A stretch of DNA of 64,000 nt from Marchantia polymorpha subsp. ruderalis (GCA_037833965.1 AP031355.1:18315501-18379500); one strand, 5' to 3'; shown: positions 25,261 to 37,622, numbered from the stretch's first letter. Notes: a model not told the origin generated them from the letters alone. Translations and numbers: made by a program.

Positions 25261-27230
25261 TTTGACCCAAGCTATATAAAAAAAATCATGAGACGCAAGA
25301 TGGAAACGATTGGACAACATATCCGCAATTGTCTTTCAAGGAAAAAAAGAAATATTTTGATGAAAAACTAAACAGCGGGATACATTCATATACAAATGAC
25401 AAATCGGAATTTGTCACTTTCAAGATATCCAACTTGAAAATATTTGATGATGTCGTTGGCAATTTGTTCTTCAAGTCAAAATGAAACCGATCTTGAATCA
25501 AATGCTATGAAGCTGTTCAAACTGATATCAACGAGGAAGTAGTTAAGTATATCATCCCAATCAAAAACTCGTTACAATTTTAATCACAAGAAATTGATCA
25601 CAAAAAAGCGGATGTGTTGTTTAGATACATATATACTGTCATTACCCAACATTGCATTTGTACCAAGAATGCGAAACAAGTTGAAATAATTAGTATCATG
25701 CTTGCGGTTTCATTACAACTATTTTTGATAGTGCTGTGCAATTTGTCTGTGTAGACGTTTTTGTTGGCCACTGATTGTTCAACGCATCAAGAATATCGAT
25801 GTTGGATCATCAAATTCAAGTGTATTTTGACAGTGTGTAAATGAATCTTCATGTATTACTAATGCGGTTCTGAAATTGTCGTAGTAGGGTGAACTACATG
25901 GAGTTAATCGGCATGCTGTTGAACATGCATCGCCCAATTTAGATGGATAAAGTCATCTATATCGACTCTAATGGCAAAAACACGATGACAGAACAAATTG
26001 GAGTAGTTGTCATACGGTTCATGAGGACGTGTTCAAACAAAGTTCTTCCTATTTGATGCCATACTAGCTAGTTGGATCATGTTGTCAAGCAAACAATCAA
26101 CGACGTTGAAAGTGGCAATTTTTACAAGACAATTCATGCATTTTCAATTTTCATACGTTTGCAAATCAATCTGATCAACAACATGAGAAGATCAAAATGT
26201 TCCAAAGAGACAACGCGATGTATCATATTTGGTAATCTATTCAAATGGATTTTACAAAATTGCCGTGAATTTGTCAATACATTGAGTAAAAACTATCCGT
26301 GCAAGCGCCATCCAATAAATGATGAATCATTGTTGCGTACCTAAATCCGTATTTTCCAATGATTCAAATCACATTCAAGACATTGCAGACGCGCAACATT
26401 ATCAACTTGTAGCAACGTATTGAACTCGACAAATTGATGACAAATATATGCAGAATCGGTATCTACTCAAAACAAGACGGCATATTCAATGATGTAAATG
26501 TATTAAGATTTGGTTCAATGATGTTCAACAACGACAAGTTTATTTTGTTTGATGTGATCGTGATCATATTGATGATCAAAATTTTTGGACGCGATATTCA
26601 TTATTAAAAATAAATCACACTACTAAAAATAACATTATCAAGGTCATTTTGCTTTATCAATTGTTACCCAAGCATCCATGATTTAGCTAGAGCGCAATTC
26701 AAACAACAATGCTTGTGAACTTGAAGCGTTGCCAATTATGACAGCCGACATCGTTGAATTGCTCACATAAATATTTATCCGTGAAGTTTTGGATCGGTTC
26801 AAACGCAAATCAAAAAATAATGATCACTGAAGTATATTGATTTGATGAAAAAATCACAAAGAATTGTTGAACACGTCAAAAAATGAACATATGATGAAGA
26901 CGACATTTCAAAATCATAACAAAAAGACATTTTTCAACAATGCATGGAATTTGATCAAATTAATCAATAAACGAGATTCCATCCAATTTGTAAAATTGAA
27001 AATTTTTAATGTATGTCTTGGAACAAATTTTTTTATTTGATGCAAATATATATTAGATCAAATCCGATTATTTGGTAGTGAATGGTAGAAAAGCAATTGA
27101 CAAACAAACTTGCATAGTTTGTTTCTGGACGACATCATGCAAACACAACATTATGACGTTTTTAATGTTTTATTTTTGATTATCTCGATACAAAGATGTA
27201 ATACGTTGATACTACCAAAATGATCAAATT
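25261..27230 (+). pseudogene. Decayed coding region, unidentified AT-rich gene
   Basis: Several adjoining plus-strand stretches read as protein, with stops and frame shifts between them. At about 25264-25480: 70 codons including KKYFDEKLNSGIHSYTNDK and FVTFKISNLKIFDDVVG. At about 25500-25760: DINEEVVKYIIPIKNS. At 25941-26060: KVIYIDSNGKNTMTEQIG. At 26072-26344: an ATG-started 90-codon frame containing NTLSKNYPCKRHP. At about 26345-26610: IELDKLMTNICRIGIYSKQD and FNDVNVLRFGSMMFNNDKF. At 26700-26830: ELEALPIMTADIVELL. Many interruptions are TGA, TAA or TAG where a single C-to-T change from CGA, CAA or CAG would explain them. Composition is Lys/Asn/Ile/Phe-rich. No catalytic motif or named family recognised. 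An old copy of a mobile-element or viral gene is possible. Confidence 0.4.
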
Positions 27231-27797
27231 TCAATTTGTGACACAAAGTTTGAAACAAAAATTGATTAGATTCTTATAATTGAATTGAGATGTTATGTTT
27301 AATTCTTCTTGATCTTACTATCACACTCAATGAATTGAATTTTAACCAGAAATCAATTTATTTTATGCACTAATACACAAATTGGTATGTGTTAGTAAAT
27401 TATTATGTTGGATTGAGTGAATTTGCACTTTCTAGAAGTTATAATGACCAATGTTTGTGTGCTTATCTTAACAAAGCAAAGAATTAGACAACATTGCAGT
27501 CACTATATTGTAAATGACTGGAAATATAATTCCTATTTTGAGCCAATTATGGATATAATTTGAAGTAAAACATGATCAACTTATGATTCTATTCTAATAG
27601 GTTCAACTATGAGTTCGTGGATCGCACGAAGATCAAATTTGTATTAGTATTTGGTAGTAAGTTTCACTACATATAAAAAATAGGTGGAAGAGCGAAGTCA
27701 AGGTTACATGAGGAGAAGAAGAAATCAAAGAACATGCATATGTCGCGACAGTGAGACCTCATTCTACAACAAAAAAATTCAACTTATAATTTGGATT

Positions 27798-28319
27798 CTA
27801 ACTGCGCACTTTGTTATTTTCTCCAACGGGTGTAGTCCGCTTCTTTGAAAATTCAATGCTGGACAGTAAATCTTCAATCACAAAATTCACACCTTCAAGT
27901 GTTTGTACAAGGTATAATCTTTTATAACTACTATAAATCTAGCAATGCCATATCTTGTCTATACATACAACAAAATGTAGTGAAATGAAGAAAGAGCCTC
28001 CTTATTCTTAGATGGAAGCTCGGCTGCAAAACTGCACAATGCACTTTTGCAGCAAAAAAAGAATATTCCATATAACGTAAAGGTTTTTGAAAACTCCATT
28101 GTCAAAATATTTGGGCAATGAAATCGAATTTCTATTGAGTCATATGATTGAGACATATGATGTCACTTAGCTTCGGCTCAGGTTTTGAAAAGAAATACAA
28201 TCCACGTCTTGTGGATTTTGGAAGTTGGCGATATTTTGTTGAAGTCTAATATTATCATTGTTAAAATCAGAAATCTCAAACTCATTGTTTTTCACAAACA
28301 ATCTCTTTGTTCGTTGAGT
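27798..28319 (-). pseudogene. Decayed coding region on the opposite strand
   Basis: Three neighbouring minus-strand frames read like protein. The first, 28319-28167, has 50 codons without an ATG and includes VKNNEFEISDFNNDNIRL and NPQDVDCISFQN. The second, 28156-27959, has 65 codons with an ATG and includes FAAELPSKNKEALSS. The third, 27929-27798, has 43 codons and includes VQTLEGVNFVIEDLLSSIEF. The order and short gaps suggest one gene broken by shifts. It converges on the plus-strand relic. Function unknown. Confidence 0.4.
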
Positions 28320-30191
28320 TTACTCACTATGAATAATCATTCGGCATGTTCATGTACTCTTATAAATTCTTGTTAGATATTGATGGCTATGGGTTCCGGT
28401 AAACATAACATGACATGAGACAAAAACTAACTTAGTCACAACGTCAAAAAAATTTTGTCTGACGTTGTTATCGTGAAATAAGCTCAATTGCTTATGGTTT
28501 CAAGACTTTTGGAATGGTTTTTCAATACAAATGCCACTTTTAAGAAATGTTGGATGCCACAATTGACAAAAAGTGTAAAATGTCACTTTTAAGCTGTTAT
28601 GTTCTAACCACACAATTGTACATGAATACTAGAATTGAGTACGATTGTCTCATATGTCCAGCAAGTCCCATGCAGCTTTGTTTATAGAGTTGTTATAAAC
28701 TGTGTTTTGACATTTCATTGCTAAAACTTTAGATGGATTCAAACGTTCTATTTGTTTTGCAAAAGCATTTTTGTGTTGCAAGTGACCTCGCAGTTCTTGG
28801 ATTGTATCTAGAAGCATTACTTTAGACATATATTAGATACAAAGTTTGAATGTCACCTAGACTCATAATAATGAAGAGTTCCATCACTATATATCATGCA
28901 ATACAATACAGTTAATTACATTACAATACACACATACAATATGTAATGTAATGCGTAGGCATTACATCACAAAACCTGGGATAATTGATTATATCAAGGA
29001 GTAATTTGGATTTTGGTATGTCACAAATGCTTTCTGTTATTATATTAACATATTTGTCACTTTCATTGCGACATACAACTAAACAAGTTTCATAATTATA
29101 CATTATATTTGATAATAGTTACAAAAGTTGTTCATCAATAGTAATCAACAATATGTTTTCTATTTGCAATATTGAATTGAAATAAAATGAAATATCATAC
29201 TATTATAATATGACTATGAATGTTGTATCGATGAAATATCGTATAAAATCATAATATTATTCAAACTATAATATATATAGATCAAAAAATATATTTTGAT
29301 AATTGATATTCATATGAATATTCTGTGTAAAATTTTCACACAAATATTTATTCATTTTATTTGATGATTTTTTCATAAATAATAAATTCAATTAATTCAT
29401 CATTATATATAAAAACCAATAGTTATCCCAATCATATACAACAATATTGATGTTATCTTGTTCATAAGCTAAACGAGATATATCATATCTGTGTTGTGAT
29501 TGTATGGATGTTAATGTTAATAATCATGTAATCTTTATCATAGTGTGGAAAGTAAAATACAATGGCATACCTAAACATGACCTTGCACTATAATTCAATG
29601 TACATAACTAGAATGAATTTAGACTGAGCAGATTAATATAGAAAATAGAAACAACAAACAAAAAGTAAAAATAATATTAGTAGTAAGATATCTTGTGTGT
29701 CTTGTAGTTGAGTTGAATTGTCAAAACTTTTTGTCAATTTTTCTTTTAGTTATAATTTTTTTATTCATTTATGTAATTATTGTTGATCTGCTGTATGATT
29801 ATATTTATCATAAAATCATTGAAAATATTGATTATATTGATTATATAAATTTCAATATAAAAATGATATAATTTTTAGAAATTGTGAATGAAATTCATTT
29901 TTTATTGAAGAAGAAATTTCAATTTAAATATTTTTGAATAATATTTAAATTTTGATATGTTTGACTAAATAAATAATTTTGATTGATTGGATTCAGTTTA
30001 AATTTGACTTAGTGTTTAACTTAAAGTATTTAACTAAAGGATTACAATAACAATTTGTAATCTTAATATAGAATCAATCAAATATCAAGTCTAAGTAATC
30101 AATGTCATATAATTTTCTTCACAAAGATTAATGATAGAAAAATAGAAAAATTTAACGAAATCAAATTGAATTATAATTATCATCATTTATA

Positions 30192-30239
30192 ATATTATAA
30201 TTTGAAAAAGTAAAAATATTATAATTTGAAAAAGTAAAA
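30192..30239. repeat. 24-bp tandem duplication
   Basis: A 24-base unit containing ATAATTTGAAAAAG occurs twice head to tail (30192-30215 and 30216-30239) without mismatch, in otherwise unstructured AT-rich DNA. The lack of divergence implies a recent slippage event. Confidence 0.9.
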
Positions 30240-31661
30240 ATATACAAGATTCATTTCATGTAAACTTGAAGAAACTCTCTGAATAGCTTGTATTAATGAA
30301 ATCTTTATTTTGAAATAGTTTTAAGCTTCAAAAAAGAGTGTATTAAATGATATATTGAAATATTGTATGAATAAATGTTGAACGATGATGGCGTAAAATT
30401 ACATTCATGACAATGTAGCAAATAATCATCAAATGTAATTCAAATTTAATCAAATAGAAATTTCATCATTGTTTTAATTATAATTAACATAAACCTCTAG
30501 TTTTATTGATTTTTGTTGAGCAATCAAAATGTTGTATCGACCACCATCATGATTTATTATTGACAATTTAAAATTTGTAATATTCATAATTCTATTTTTT
30601 AACATACATATGAACTTAGAAAGTTAAAATTATTATTAATTCTTCTTTAAGGGTTTCAATTTCACACCAAGTTATTATAGATGTTGGACTTAAATACTTC
30701 TTTACTTGTGTATTGTTTTCCTAATCACAAAAAAATTAATGTACTCAAGATTATATATCACAATTTTGGATTTTCTTGTCATTCATTTCATCTTTGGGTT
30801 GCTTACGAATCTCATCACACATTTTTATTCAAATAAAATGTAATGTCATAGCCACTGATATTATAAAAAATTTTGTGTAATTGTTGCGATTTCAAGTTGG
30901 TATGAATATAATAAGATGGTAAATTTTTAATTTAACTTAAAATAATAATAATTTTAGCTCAGCTAACATCACTTTTTGTCCACAAAGCAAATTTAACCAT
31001 GGATTTACACATGATAATTTATTTGCAGAATTTGTTGCTTGCAAGAATACTTTTGAATGTGAATTTAATCATAATTTAAAACTTTTTGCACATATTCATT
31101 TGATGCACTATTATCCAACATTGGTCAATATATTTTTATTGATCAGGTTAGAATTCTATGAAAGTATTTTTGACCTGTATGGAGCAATTTATTTCATTTA
31201 TTACACTAAAAATTATTATATTATATGATTAATTGTGATCATAGATAATATTATGCATTTGATGAGTAATAAATTTGATATTGCTCCAGATCTGTGTAAG
31301 ATGCAAAATATATGTGAATCTAATGTGTATGAATGAAATTTTTTGATGTGAATTATTTGAAACATGAAGAGTAATAAAGATTAAACTCTTTGGTTTGATT
31401 GTTTAATACCAATGTCAAGTCTTTGTTAGAATATATCAATGTTAAATATGAACAAATCTGAAAAAGAAAAAATTCATAATTATATATATGTTTCCAGTTA
31501 AAGAAAAATTCTTCAATTTAAAAAAATTGTTTAGCTTAAGCAATTTTTGGAATTAAGTAAATAATTGGGAAAAATATATGAAAGTTAACTATTTTGTTGA
31601 ACAACTCATCACTGAAATGAAATTGAAGCAAGATTGTACAAGATTTAATCAAATTGTGATG

Positions 31662-31713
31662 GTTGATATGCTTATCATCCTGAATAGTGACTAAGTAAGA
31701 TAAGCATATCAAC
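31662..31713. repeat. Perfect 15-bp inverted repeat
   Basis: GTTGATATGCTTATC (31662-31676) pairs exactly with GATAAGCATATCAAC (31699-31713) across a 22-base loop. There is no open frame across it. It may be the end structure of a small element or a chance hairpin; an exact 15-bp match at this spacing is unusual. Confidence 0.9.
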
Positions 31714-33953
31714 ATAGAATGTTATTATGGTTATGGTTTTTGATTAGGAGATTGAACTAATCAAAATTGATTTGAAATTCACTCGAGATGATACATTGAT
31801 CAAAATTATTCATTTTAAAACTCTAAGTAGACATTGTAATATTATGTAAGTATTACATGAAGAACACAACTAGATTTAGTAACAAATATTTTTAGAATTC
31901 TGTGTATGATTTCACTTTCTTTTACTTCAAGTTTGACTTCATTACAATGAGCTCTAGTTTACAAAGCTCCACTGTTAGATGTTCTTCTACAAGTTTTTTG
32001 CAATATAATCATTTTGATTATATATTTCACAAATTTCTCGATATTATTAAAAGTAAGATGGGTAGAAATTAACTCATATCTTATCAACTCAAATTATTGT
32101 TACTATAATTATTTTGGCTATGATCAACTTGATACTATATAAGAGACTCATATCTTAGATTTGTCAATATATCCCTTCTATGTTTTGGTGTAAGTAGACT
32201 TAGCATAGGTGAACCACATACAGGTGATAACTGCGTGTATCCGAATGTTTGTATGCTTGCATCTCAACAGTCAACACTGAAAGAGTATTATAAACTATTT
32301 TTGCAAAAAATTATGAACATATCACAAGTTATGCCACCAATTTTTCATTGAAATATTATTAACTTTTCAAGTATAGTGATATGTTTTGAAGTTCTAAAAA
32401 ATATACACTTGAAAAATTTTATTATGTCATTTTGAAAAGCCAACTAGTTTGATGAGGAGGAAAAAATAATAACACACTTTTTGAGTCAAATGATATAAAA
32501 AATTCATATTTCAGCATTCAAAATTAGGGACTCATATCTTGAAATTACTTATAATCTACGAATAATATATTTATAAAATTATTATTTTAATATCTATTTA
32601 CACTTAATCTACCCCTACTAATTCTTAATCAATGAATAGTCACATCATGAAAATAAAATTATAGATCTAGAGAGTATAATTGCTTCAAAGGTTAAAATAC
32701 AATGGAATACTAGAGTCACACAAGTTAGGGTAGAAGTATAACTTTGATGAATACTTTTCGAGATGTAGTTAGTAGGTTTAAATGTTTAACATTTCCAACT
32801 TAAAGCTTCAATTCATGTTTATGGTGGTGGTTTGTTGCTTAGATCGTTAATAATATTATATCTTTTGATATCGAGTTTGGATATGAGAAACATAACAAAT
32901 ATCTACCCTCGAGCTGCAAACATGTAGTATGATCAAATATTTGTGATGCTGACAGGTTTCATAGCCATTTGTAAAATTAATTTTGTTTGTCTTGAAAAGT
33001 TTACTGACGCAAGTTGTATATCGCTTGGAGGAAGTCACCATTACGAAACGTAGTATATGCGATTTCATGTTGTGTAAGAGGTTACTCTATCATTACAAAC
33101 GAACATATTAGTTAATACACGTGAGTAAGTGTATTGTTATCTATAATGTATTTGGGGTTAAACGGTTATTTTATGACATTCTATTCCGTTATTTATGGAA
33201 AGCATAATATTAATTGTTTTAAAATGTTGTTTATATAATTTATTATGGTTTGATATTGATTACATCTGTTCATTGTGAATTTGTATTTTGCAAAAGTTTT
33301 TTTTTGCGGATTTTTTATTTAACAGTATTGTTTTCTTCGCGTTTTTTACCTTTTTCTTTTCATCATGATTTTTCTAATTTAATAACAATGATTTTATAAC
33401 AGATAATATTGATTTTAAATTTTATTTTTTCATATTGTCGATACGGTTCACATATGTATATTTTACATCAATTTTCATCTTCTTTCACTTGACTACTGTT
33501 CGTTTTTCAGAGGTCGATTTCTTGTTACAAGTGTTGCGCAGCGCATTATATTTTCACTTCTTCTACACACAAACACATTCATAACGACAATACAAATTCT
33601 ATCCACAGGGCAACAGATCAATATTTTCCAACATAGGCGATTGAGTTTCCACAAAGAAAAACGCAAAGATGTTAGCAAGGATCAAGAAGTGAATCCACTC
33701 TCAAGCTGAGACACATCGAAGACCATAGTGTCGAATGAGCGAACAATGAAACCGATTCAATGCAATAAAATTTTTGGGCACTTCGTCATACCAACAGCGA
33801 GAGTTTACAAGATGTCACCGAATTAATCACAGATACACAGCACCAGTGTACAACGTGAACTACTGCTACCTACTTTACATTAGAGAAATGGTAAATTGAT
33901 TCTCATTGAAGGAAAGTTCAAAGATCCCGCAGTGGGATTGATCTTTTCCTCAT

Positions 33954-34777
33954 CTATAGGTCGAGACCGCTGTTGTCGTCACCCTCTGGGAGTCCGGAAG
34001 CGTAGACAAAGTACAGAGACCAGACCAAGGCAGTGACTCCGATCAAGATCCATCCGAGCTTAGGGTTGCTCAATCCCAAACCCAAACCAGTTCCCTCAGT
34101 GGACAGTCTCTCGTCGACCAAAGCGAACGCAGCTCCGGGGTTAGCGGCAGCGAAGGCAGCGAAAGATGCAGCGGAGGCAGCGATCTTGGCGCTGTGTACC
34201 TCCTCCTTCTTCTCAGCAGAGCAGACCAATCGTGACATCCTCAAAGCTGGCAGCCCTGCAGTTGACATGGAAACTCCCCTGTTACTAACATCCTCCACTC
34301 AATCCTTTCCAAGGATCATTGGCCTTCTCTCTCCACTCTCACAGCTCGTCAATAATACATGGACACGCCAATTCTTGCCGCTGCTGGGAGAGAAGATTAC
34401 ATTCACACGCTGATGAACTAAGAAACCAGCTGCTAAAGCATAGTCCTCCGCGATTCGAAATCAACAGCATTTCTACTACTCGAAGCACGCTGCAGCTCTC
34501 CGTACGCTCCGTTTAATTCTTGGACTACCATTCCCAGCACCAAGAAAGCTGTGGGCACGTCGCGGCCCGGGCATGGCCAAAATTCGTCATTGCGATCTCA
34601 TTCTACGAATTTTGGATACGTCGGATACGTTCAAGCAAAGCACAGACAGAAATCGAAGACGAACTGAAACGTACCATTGACGGGCGCAGCGACGCGGCTG
34701 GACGAGGCGACGAGGCTCTTTTGCACGAGGCAGTTGGCCACGGTGAGGCATGAGGCAGACGCAGCGACGGCGGCCAT
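33954..34777 (-). CDS. psbW: Photosystem II reaction centre W protein, chloroplast
   Basis: Nuclear-encoded small PSII subunit that stabilises PSII-LHCII supercomplexes in the thylakoid membrane. Two exons, 34777-34675 and 34255-33954, joined in phase across a GT-AG intron; 405 nt, 134 residues plus stop. The N-terminus ([20 protein letters not shown]) is an Ala/Ser-rich plastid transit peptide. A second, thylakoid-type signal (Ala-rich helix, ending AAFA near residue 79) precedes the mature form of about 55 residues starting [16 protein letters not shown]. The mature chain has one membrane helix ([19 protein letters not shown], residues 102-120) and an acidic C-terminus rich in Asp and Glu, as expected for PsbW. 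An in-frame ATG at 34298 lies in the intron and is not the start. G-boxes upstream suggest light regulation. Confidence 0.95.
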
Positions 34778-35020
34778 GGTGAAAGTCGACGAAATTCGGG
34801 ATCGGACTGCGAAACGGATTGAGTCTGCAGGTGCTGCTGGAGACGGAAGGAATGCTCACAAATCGGAGGTAGAGATCGAGATTGAATTGAAGAAGGGGAC
34901 AGCAGCGAGAGCGAGACAACGGCAGCGGACAGGGCGCGCGCGAGGCCAGCGGAGGGCCTGGCCCGAGACGATGGGATAGGGTGCAATCTTCCAGGGCCCT
35001 ATCAGAGGCTGCATTTTTGA

Positions 35021-35026
35021 CACGTG
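35021..35026. promoter_or_regulatory. G-box upstream of psbW
   Basis: CACGTG inside GACACGTGGCGG, about 245 bases upstream of the psbW start codon. The ACGTGGC context is the classic bZIP/bHLH site of light-regulated photosynthesis genes. Function inferred from motif and position. Confidence 0.6.
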
Positions 35027-35311
35027 GCGGAACCTCACCGGTCGCCTCGCGGAGGCGAAGCGAAGGCCCGAGGGGCTTGCACTCTATCTGCCAGACCGGA
35101 GGCTGGACCAATCTTGGTCCAAAAGCGCATATCTTTCAACCCACACGAGCCCCACCGTCTCATCCACTTCCGCCTCTGCCTGCCTTCCTTCCTTCCTTCC
35201 CTTTTCCTTCCATTCGCATTTCTTTCCATTCCATTCCGCATCTGCTCCTTGTTCTACTCCACGTCATCAATTCCACGGTGGACAATTTTATTCCACGTTG
35301 GAAAATTTTTC

Positions 35312-35317
35312 CACGTG
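35312..35317. promoter_or_regulatory. Second G-box, distal to psbW
   Basis: CACGTG inside CCACGTGGCTT, about 535 bases upstream of the psbW start. A related half-site CCACGTTGG lies just before it at about 35293-35301. With the proximal G-box it forms a pair 290 bases apart. Confidence 0.45.
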
Positions 35318-35989
35318 GCTTGATGGATGGCATTCTCGGTGGGAGAACTCGGCCGCAACCCGAGTCGATGTTTTCTTCGAACTTACGAAGTGATTTATGC
35401 TCGGGTCAGTCTTCCAACATGTCATGCGGTACGGCAGTAATCATCAATTTGAGTGGTGATGTCAATGTTGATAGATATGAATGAGCGCGTGTGCTTATTC
35501 GTGAGAAAAACAATGTAGAAAAGTTGGAGAATAAACTTTCATTTGATCTGGAGTTCCATATAATCATTAATCAGGCGACAACAACACAAACCAGGAATTG
35601 CAATATGTCAAAATGAATCGAAGAGCACCCATTTACATTGAGGGAGACATTAAGCATTATAAGGAATGCTCCTGCTATCACGTGAACAATTCCTTAAAAA
35701 ATGTTTCATAGGAGTATTGCTTCGCCAGGAGCATTCTCTGAGATGATTTGCTCGGAGCGTAATTATTCATGAAAGTAAAGAATGTGAAATTCACAAAAGT
35801 TGTGGAGAGTTCCACGAATGAAACGAAATGGTGTTCTTGTATCTGTTTATTGGTCAACGAGCTAAAAATTTGACGTGAGGGTGAAGTCGAGGATCGGATC
35901 TTCAGTTCTTCCACTTGACGAAGCAATTCAAGCTGCCACCTTTCCGGTGAGGTCGTGTACCACACACAGCCCATGGTACCAAAAATGCC

Positions 35990-36343
35990 ATGGACATGAT
36001 CGTGACTGAACGGCGTCCTCACATGAAAGATCACAACTCGGACAACAAGATGAACACCGCTTCCGATGGAGATCTTTGTCAAGCCTTATCGTGGCATGCA
36101 CAACTACGCGTGCCCAAACGGTGGCGTTTGCACAAAGATTATCCCTTTGGAGAAGCCATCGACAGTTTTTCACCAGAAACGATTCTCGCCGCTTCCCGTG
36201 AAATTGAAACCCTGGTCATCAAACTGAGCTGGGGATGGAAACGCTTTTTCCCCGCCTACACACTCCCATGGAAAGATCGAATGAAGTTTATCCGCAAAAC
36301 GATCCGGTGCATTAAAGATCCGCGTAAGAGAATCAGAATGTAA
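35990..36343 (+). CDS. Unrecognised 117-residue ORF
   Basis: An ATG-started single frame whose second half reads convincingly as protein (VPKRWRLHKDYPFGEA, ETLVIKLSWGWKRFF, KFIRKTIRCIKDPRKRI). It is basic and tryptophan-containing, with no signal peptide or membrane helix. Local GC content is clearly above the neighbouring DNA. The minus strand also has an overlapping 134-codon frame (35678-36082), so direction is not certain. No family recognised; it could be a lineage-specific gene, a terminal exon or a gene fragment. Confidence 0.3.
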   Translation: MDMIVTERRPHMKDHNSDNKMNTASDGDLCQALSWHAQLRVPKRWRLHKDYPFGEAIDSFSPETILAASREIETLVIKLSWGWKRFFPAYTLPWKDRMKFIRKTIRCIKDPRKRIRM

Positions 36344-37442
36344 TTCGAATACATGGAAGTCCCTACATGATATACAAGAAATAGGAGGTCTCGTTATAGT
36401 ATATTATTTTTTGCTCATATATATTGTTTTCCACGGCTTAAAAGTATGTATGTTCCTACAATATAATGTGATTGAAAACAGCCTGAAACGGTCTTCGCAA
36501 GAAGTGGAGCCAAACTTACTCGAGCGGCAAGAGAGGCCCCGAAAATGCATATTGCGAGTACAAGTGGGTTGCCTAAATTTGGAATCCTTACACTAGAAAG
36601 AGAGAGTGGTTTGGGACATATAGGTTCAAGGAGTAGACTCTATCTAATTACAAACACAGGAATTTCGAGTTCTCCATCACTTGGGTTAGAAAACTCTAAA
36701 GCCTTCGAGACTCGAATCCGAGACTGAGTAACTTGACTTCGGGTTTGAATTCAAGTTACTACTTTGTTCCATTCGCGTCACTCTTTTTCATCCCTGGTCG
36801 TTAAATAATTGAAGTTTTAGTGGATTTTTACTCTGTACTTTTTATATTGAAATTGGTTAATTTTGTTCTCTTACTCTTATTTTTTACTCTTATGAACTCT
36901 CCTGAACAACTACAAGTGGAGAACGATGACTGGAATTGTATTCCCACATTAACATCACATGAAGACGATTTATGTGACCCTGACAAACCTTTAGCTCTCC
37001 CTGAGCACTGATACTTTTTTGGTTTTGACGCATTTGTTAAAAATTTTGAAAGTTGCATTGATGCTGATCTAACCAGAGCCAAGGTAGGCTGTCATACTCT
37101 AAGTCACATTTGTGCCAAATTTGTTCTTGTGTAGAGAAACAATTTCTAGGCTAGAACAAGGATGGGGTCACAAAATCGCATATGCACAAATTACATCTCT
37201 CAGAAAAATTTATTTTTGTACTTAATATAATATATTGAGGTAACAGATTGAGATTTTTTATTTTAGGAAAATCTGGAAGTTTCAACAACTGTAAATAAGT
37301 TTATCTTTGTGATCACTTTCTGAAAATTTAAATGTTTTTCCAAAAATCAATTGAAAGATAAGATTTTAGAGTTTTTTTATTATTTTAAATAAAATAATAT
37401 AGTATATTTCATTTTCCAAAATTTAATATTATTTTACTTAGA

Positions 37443-37622
37443 TTAAAATTTAAAGTGAAGCATGTCAATAACACCATCTTTGAGTATCTCTTCGCCCCAG
37501 CCGTCCTCCTCTTCCTCAAGCTGTTGGATGATCGAATCCAAACTGTTCTCCTTGCCTTCAACTAGTATTCCGCAGATGCACCACGAACTCCTTGGCAAAC
37601 TTTTGCAATGGTCAAGGGTTAC
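37443..37622 (-). pseudogene. Frameshifted gene fragment, acidic protein
   Basis: A 59-codon minus-strand frame without an ATG. Its last two thirds are strongly protein-like and acidic (NSLDSIIQQLEEEEDGWGEE, ILKDGVIDML). Its first third switches to another frame, which reads LQKFAKEFVVHLRNT up to a TGA at about 37565. A one-base shift there would join the two. Its GC content contrasts with the AT-rich flanks. It is probably a broken exon or captured gene fragment; no family assigned. Confidence 0.4.

Larger units (their letters stand above)
23809..28541. mobile_element. Candidate decayed insertion with 13-bp inverted termini
   Basis: AAAAGTGGCATTT at 23809-23821 is exactly the reverse complement of AAATGCCACTTTT at 28529-28541. 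Next to each end lies the direct word GCCACAATT (23842-23850 and 28556-28564). Each side also carries a further local fold: AAATGCCACC at 23829-23838 on the left, and AAAAGTG...CACTTTT at about 28569-28590 on the right. Between the ends are decayed coding frames on the plus strand (25.3-27.2 kb) and on the minus strand (27.8-28.3 kb), converging on one another. No flanking target-site duplication was found. It could be a DNA transposon, a virus-like insertion or coincidence of short words; family unknown. Confidence 0.35.
28600..33900. other. AT-rich block without an intact gene
   Basis: About 5 kb of very AT-rich DNA. A 60-codon ATG frame at 28921-29103 (minus) reads plausibly as protein (for example KYVNIITESICDIPKSKL) but has no partners. 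Protein-like fragments also occur on the plus strand near 32870-32960 and 33489-33584. Inverted and tandem repeats are listed separately. In DNA this AT-rich, open frames of 60 codons are expected a few times by chance. Confidence 0.5.

Noticed and set aside
34298-34298. ATG at 34298 as the psbW start
   Set aside because: It lies in the intron. The acceptor at 34256-34257 joins in phase to an upstream exon that encodes a proper transit peptide.
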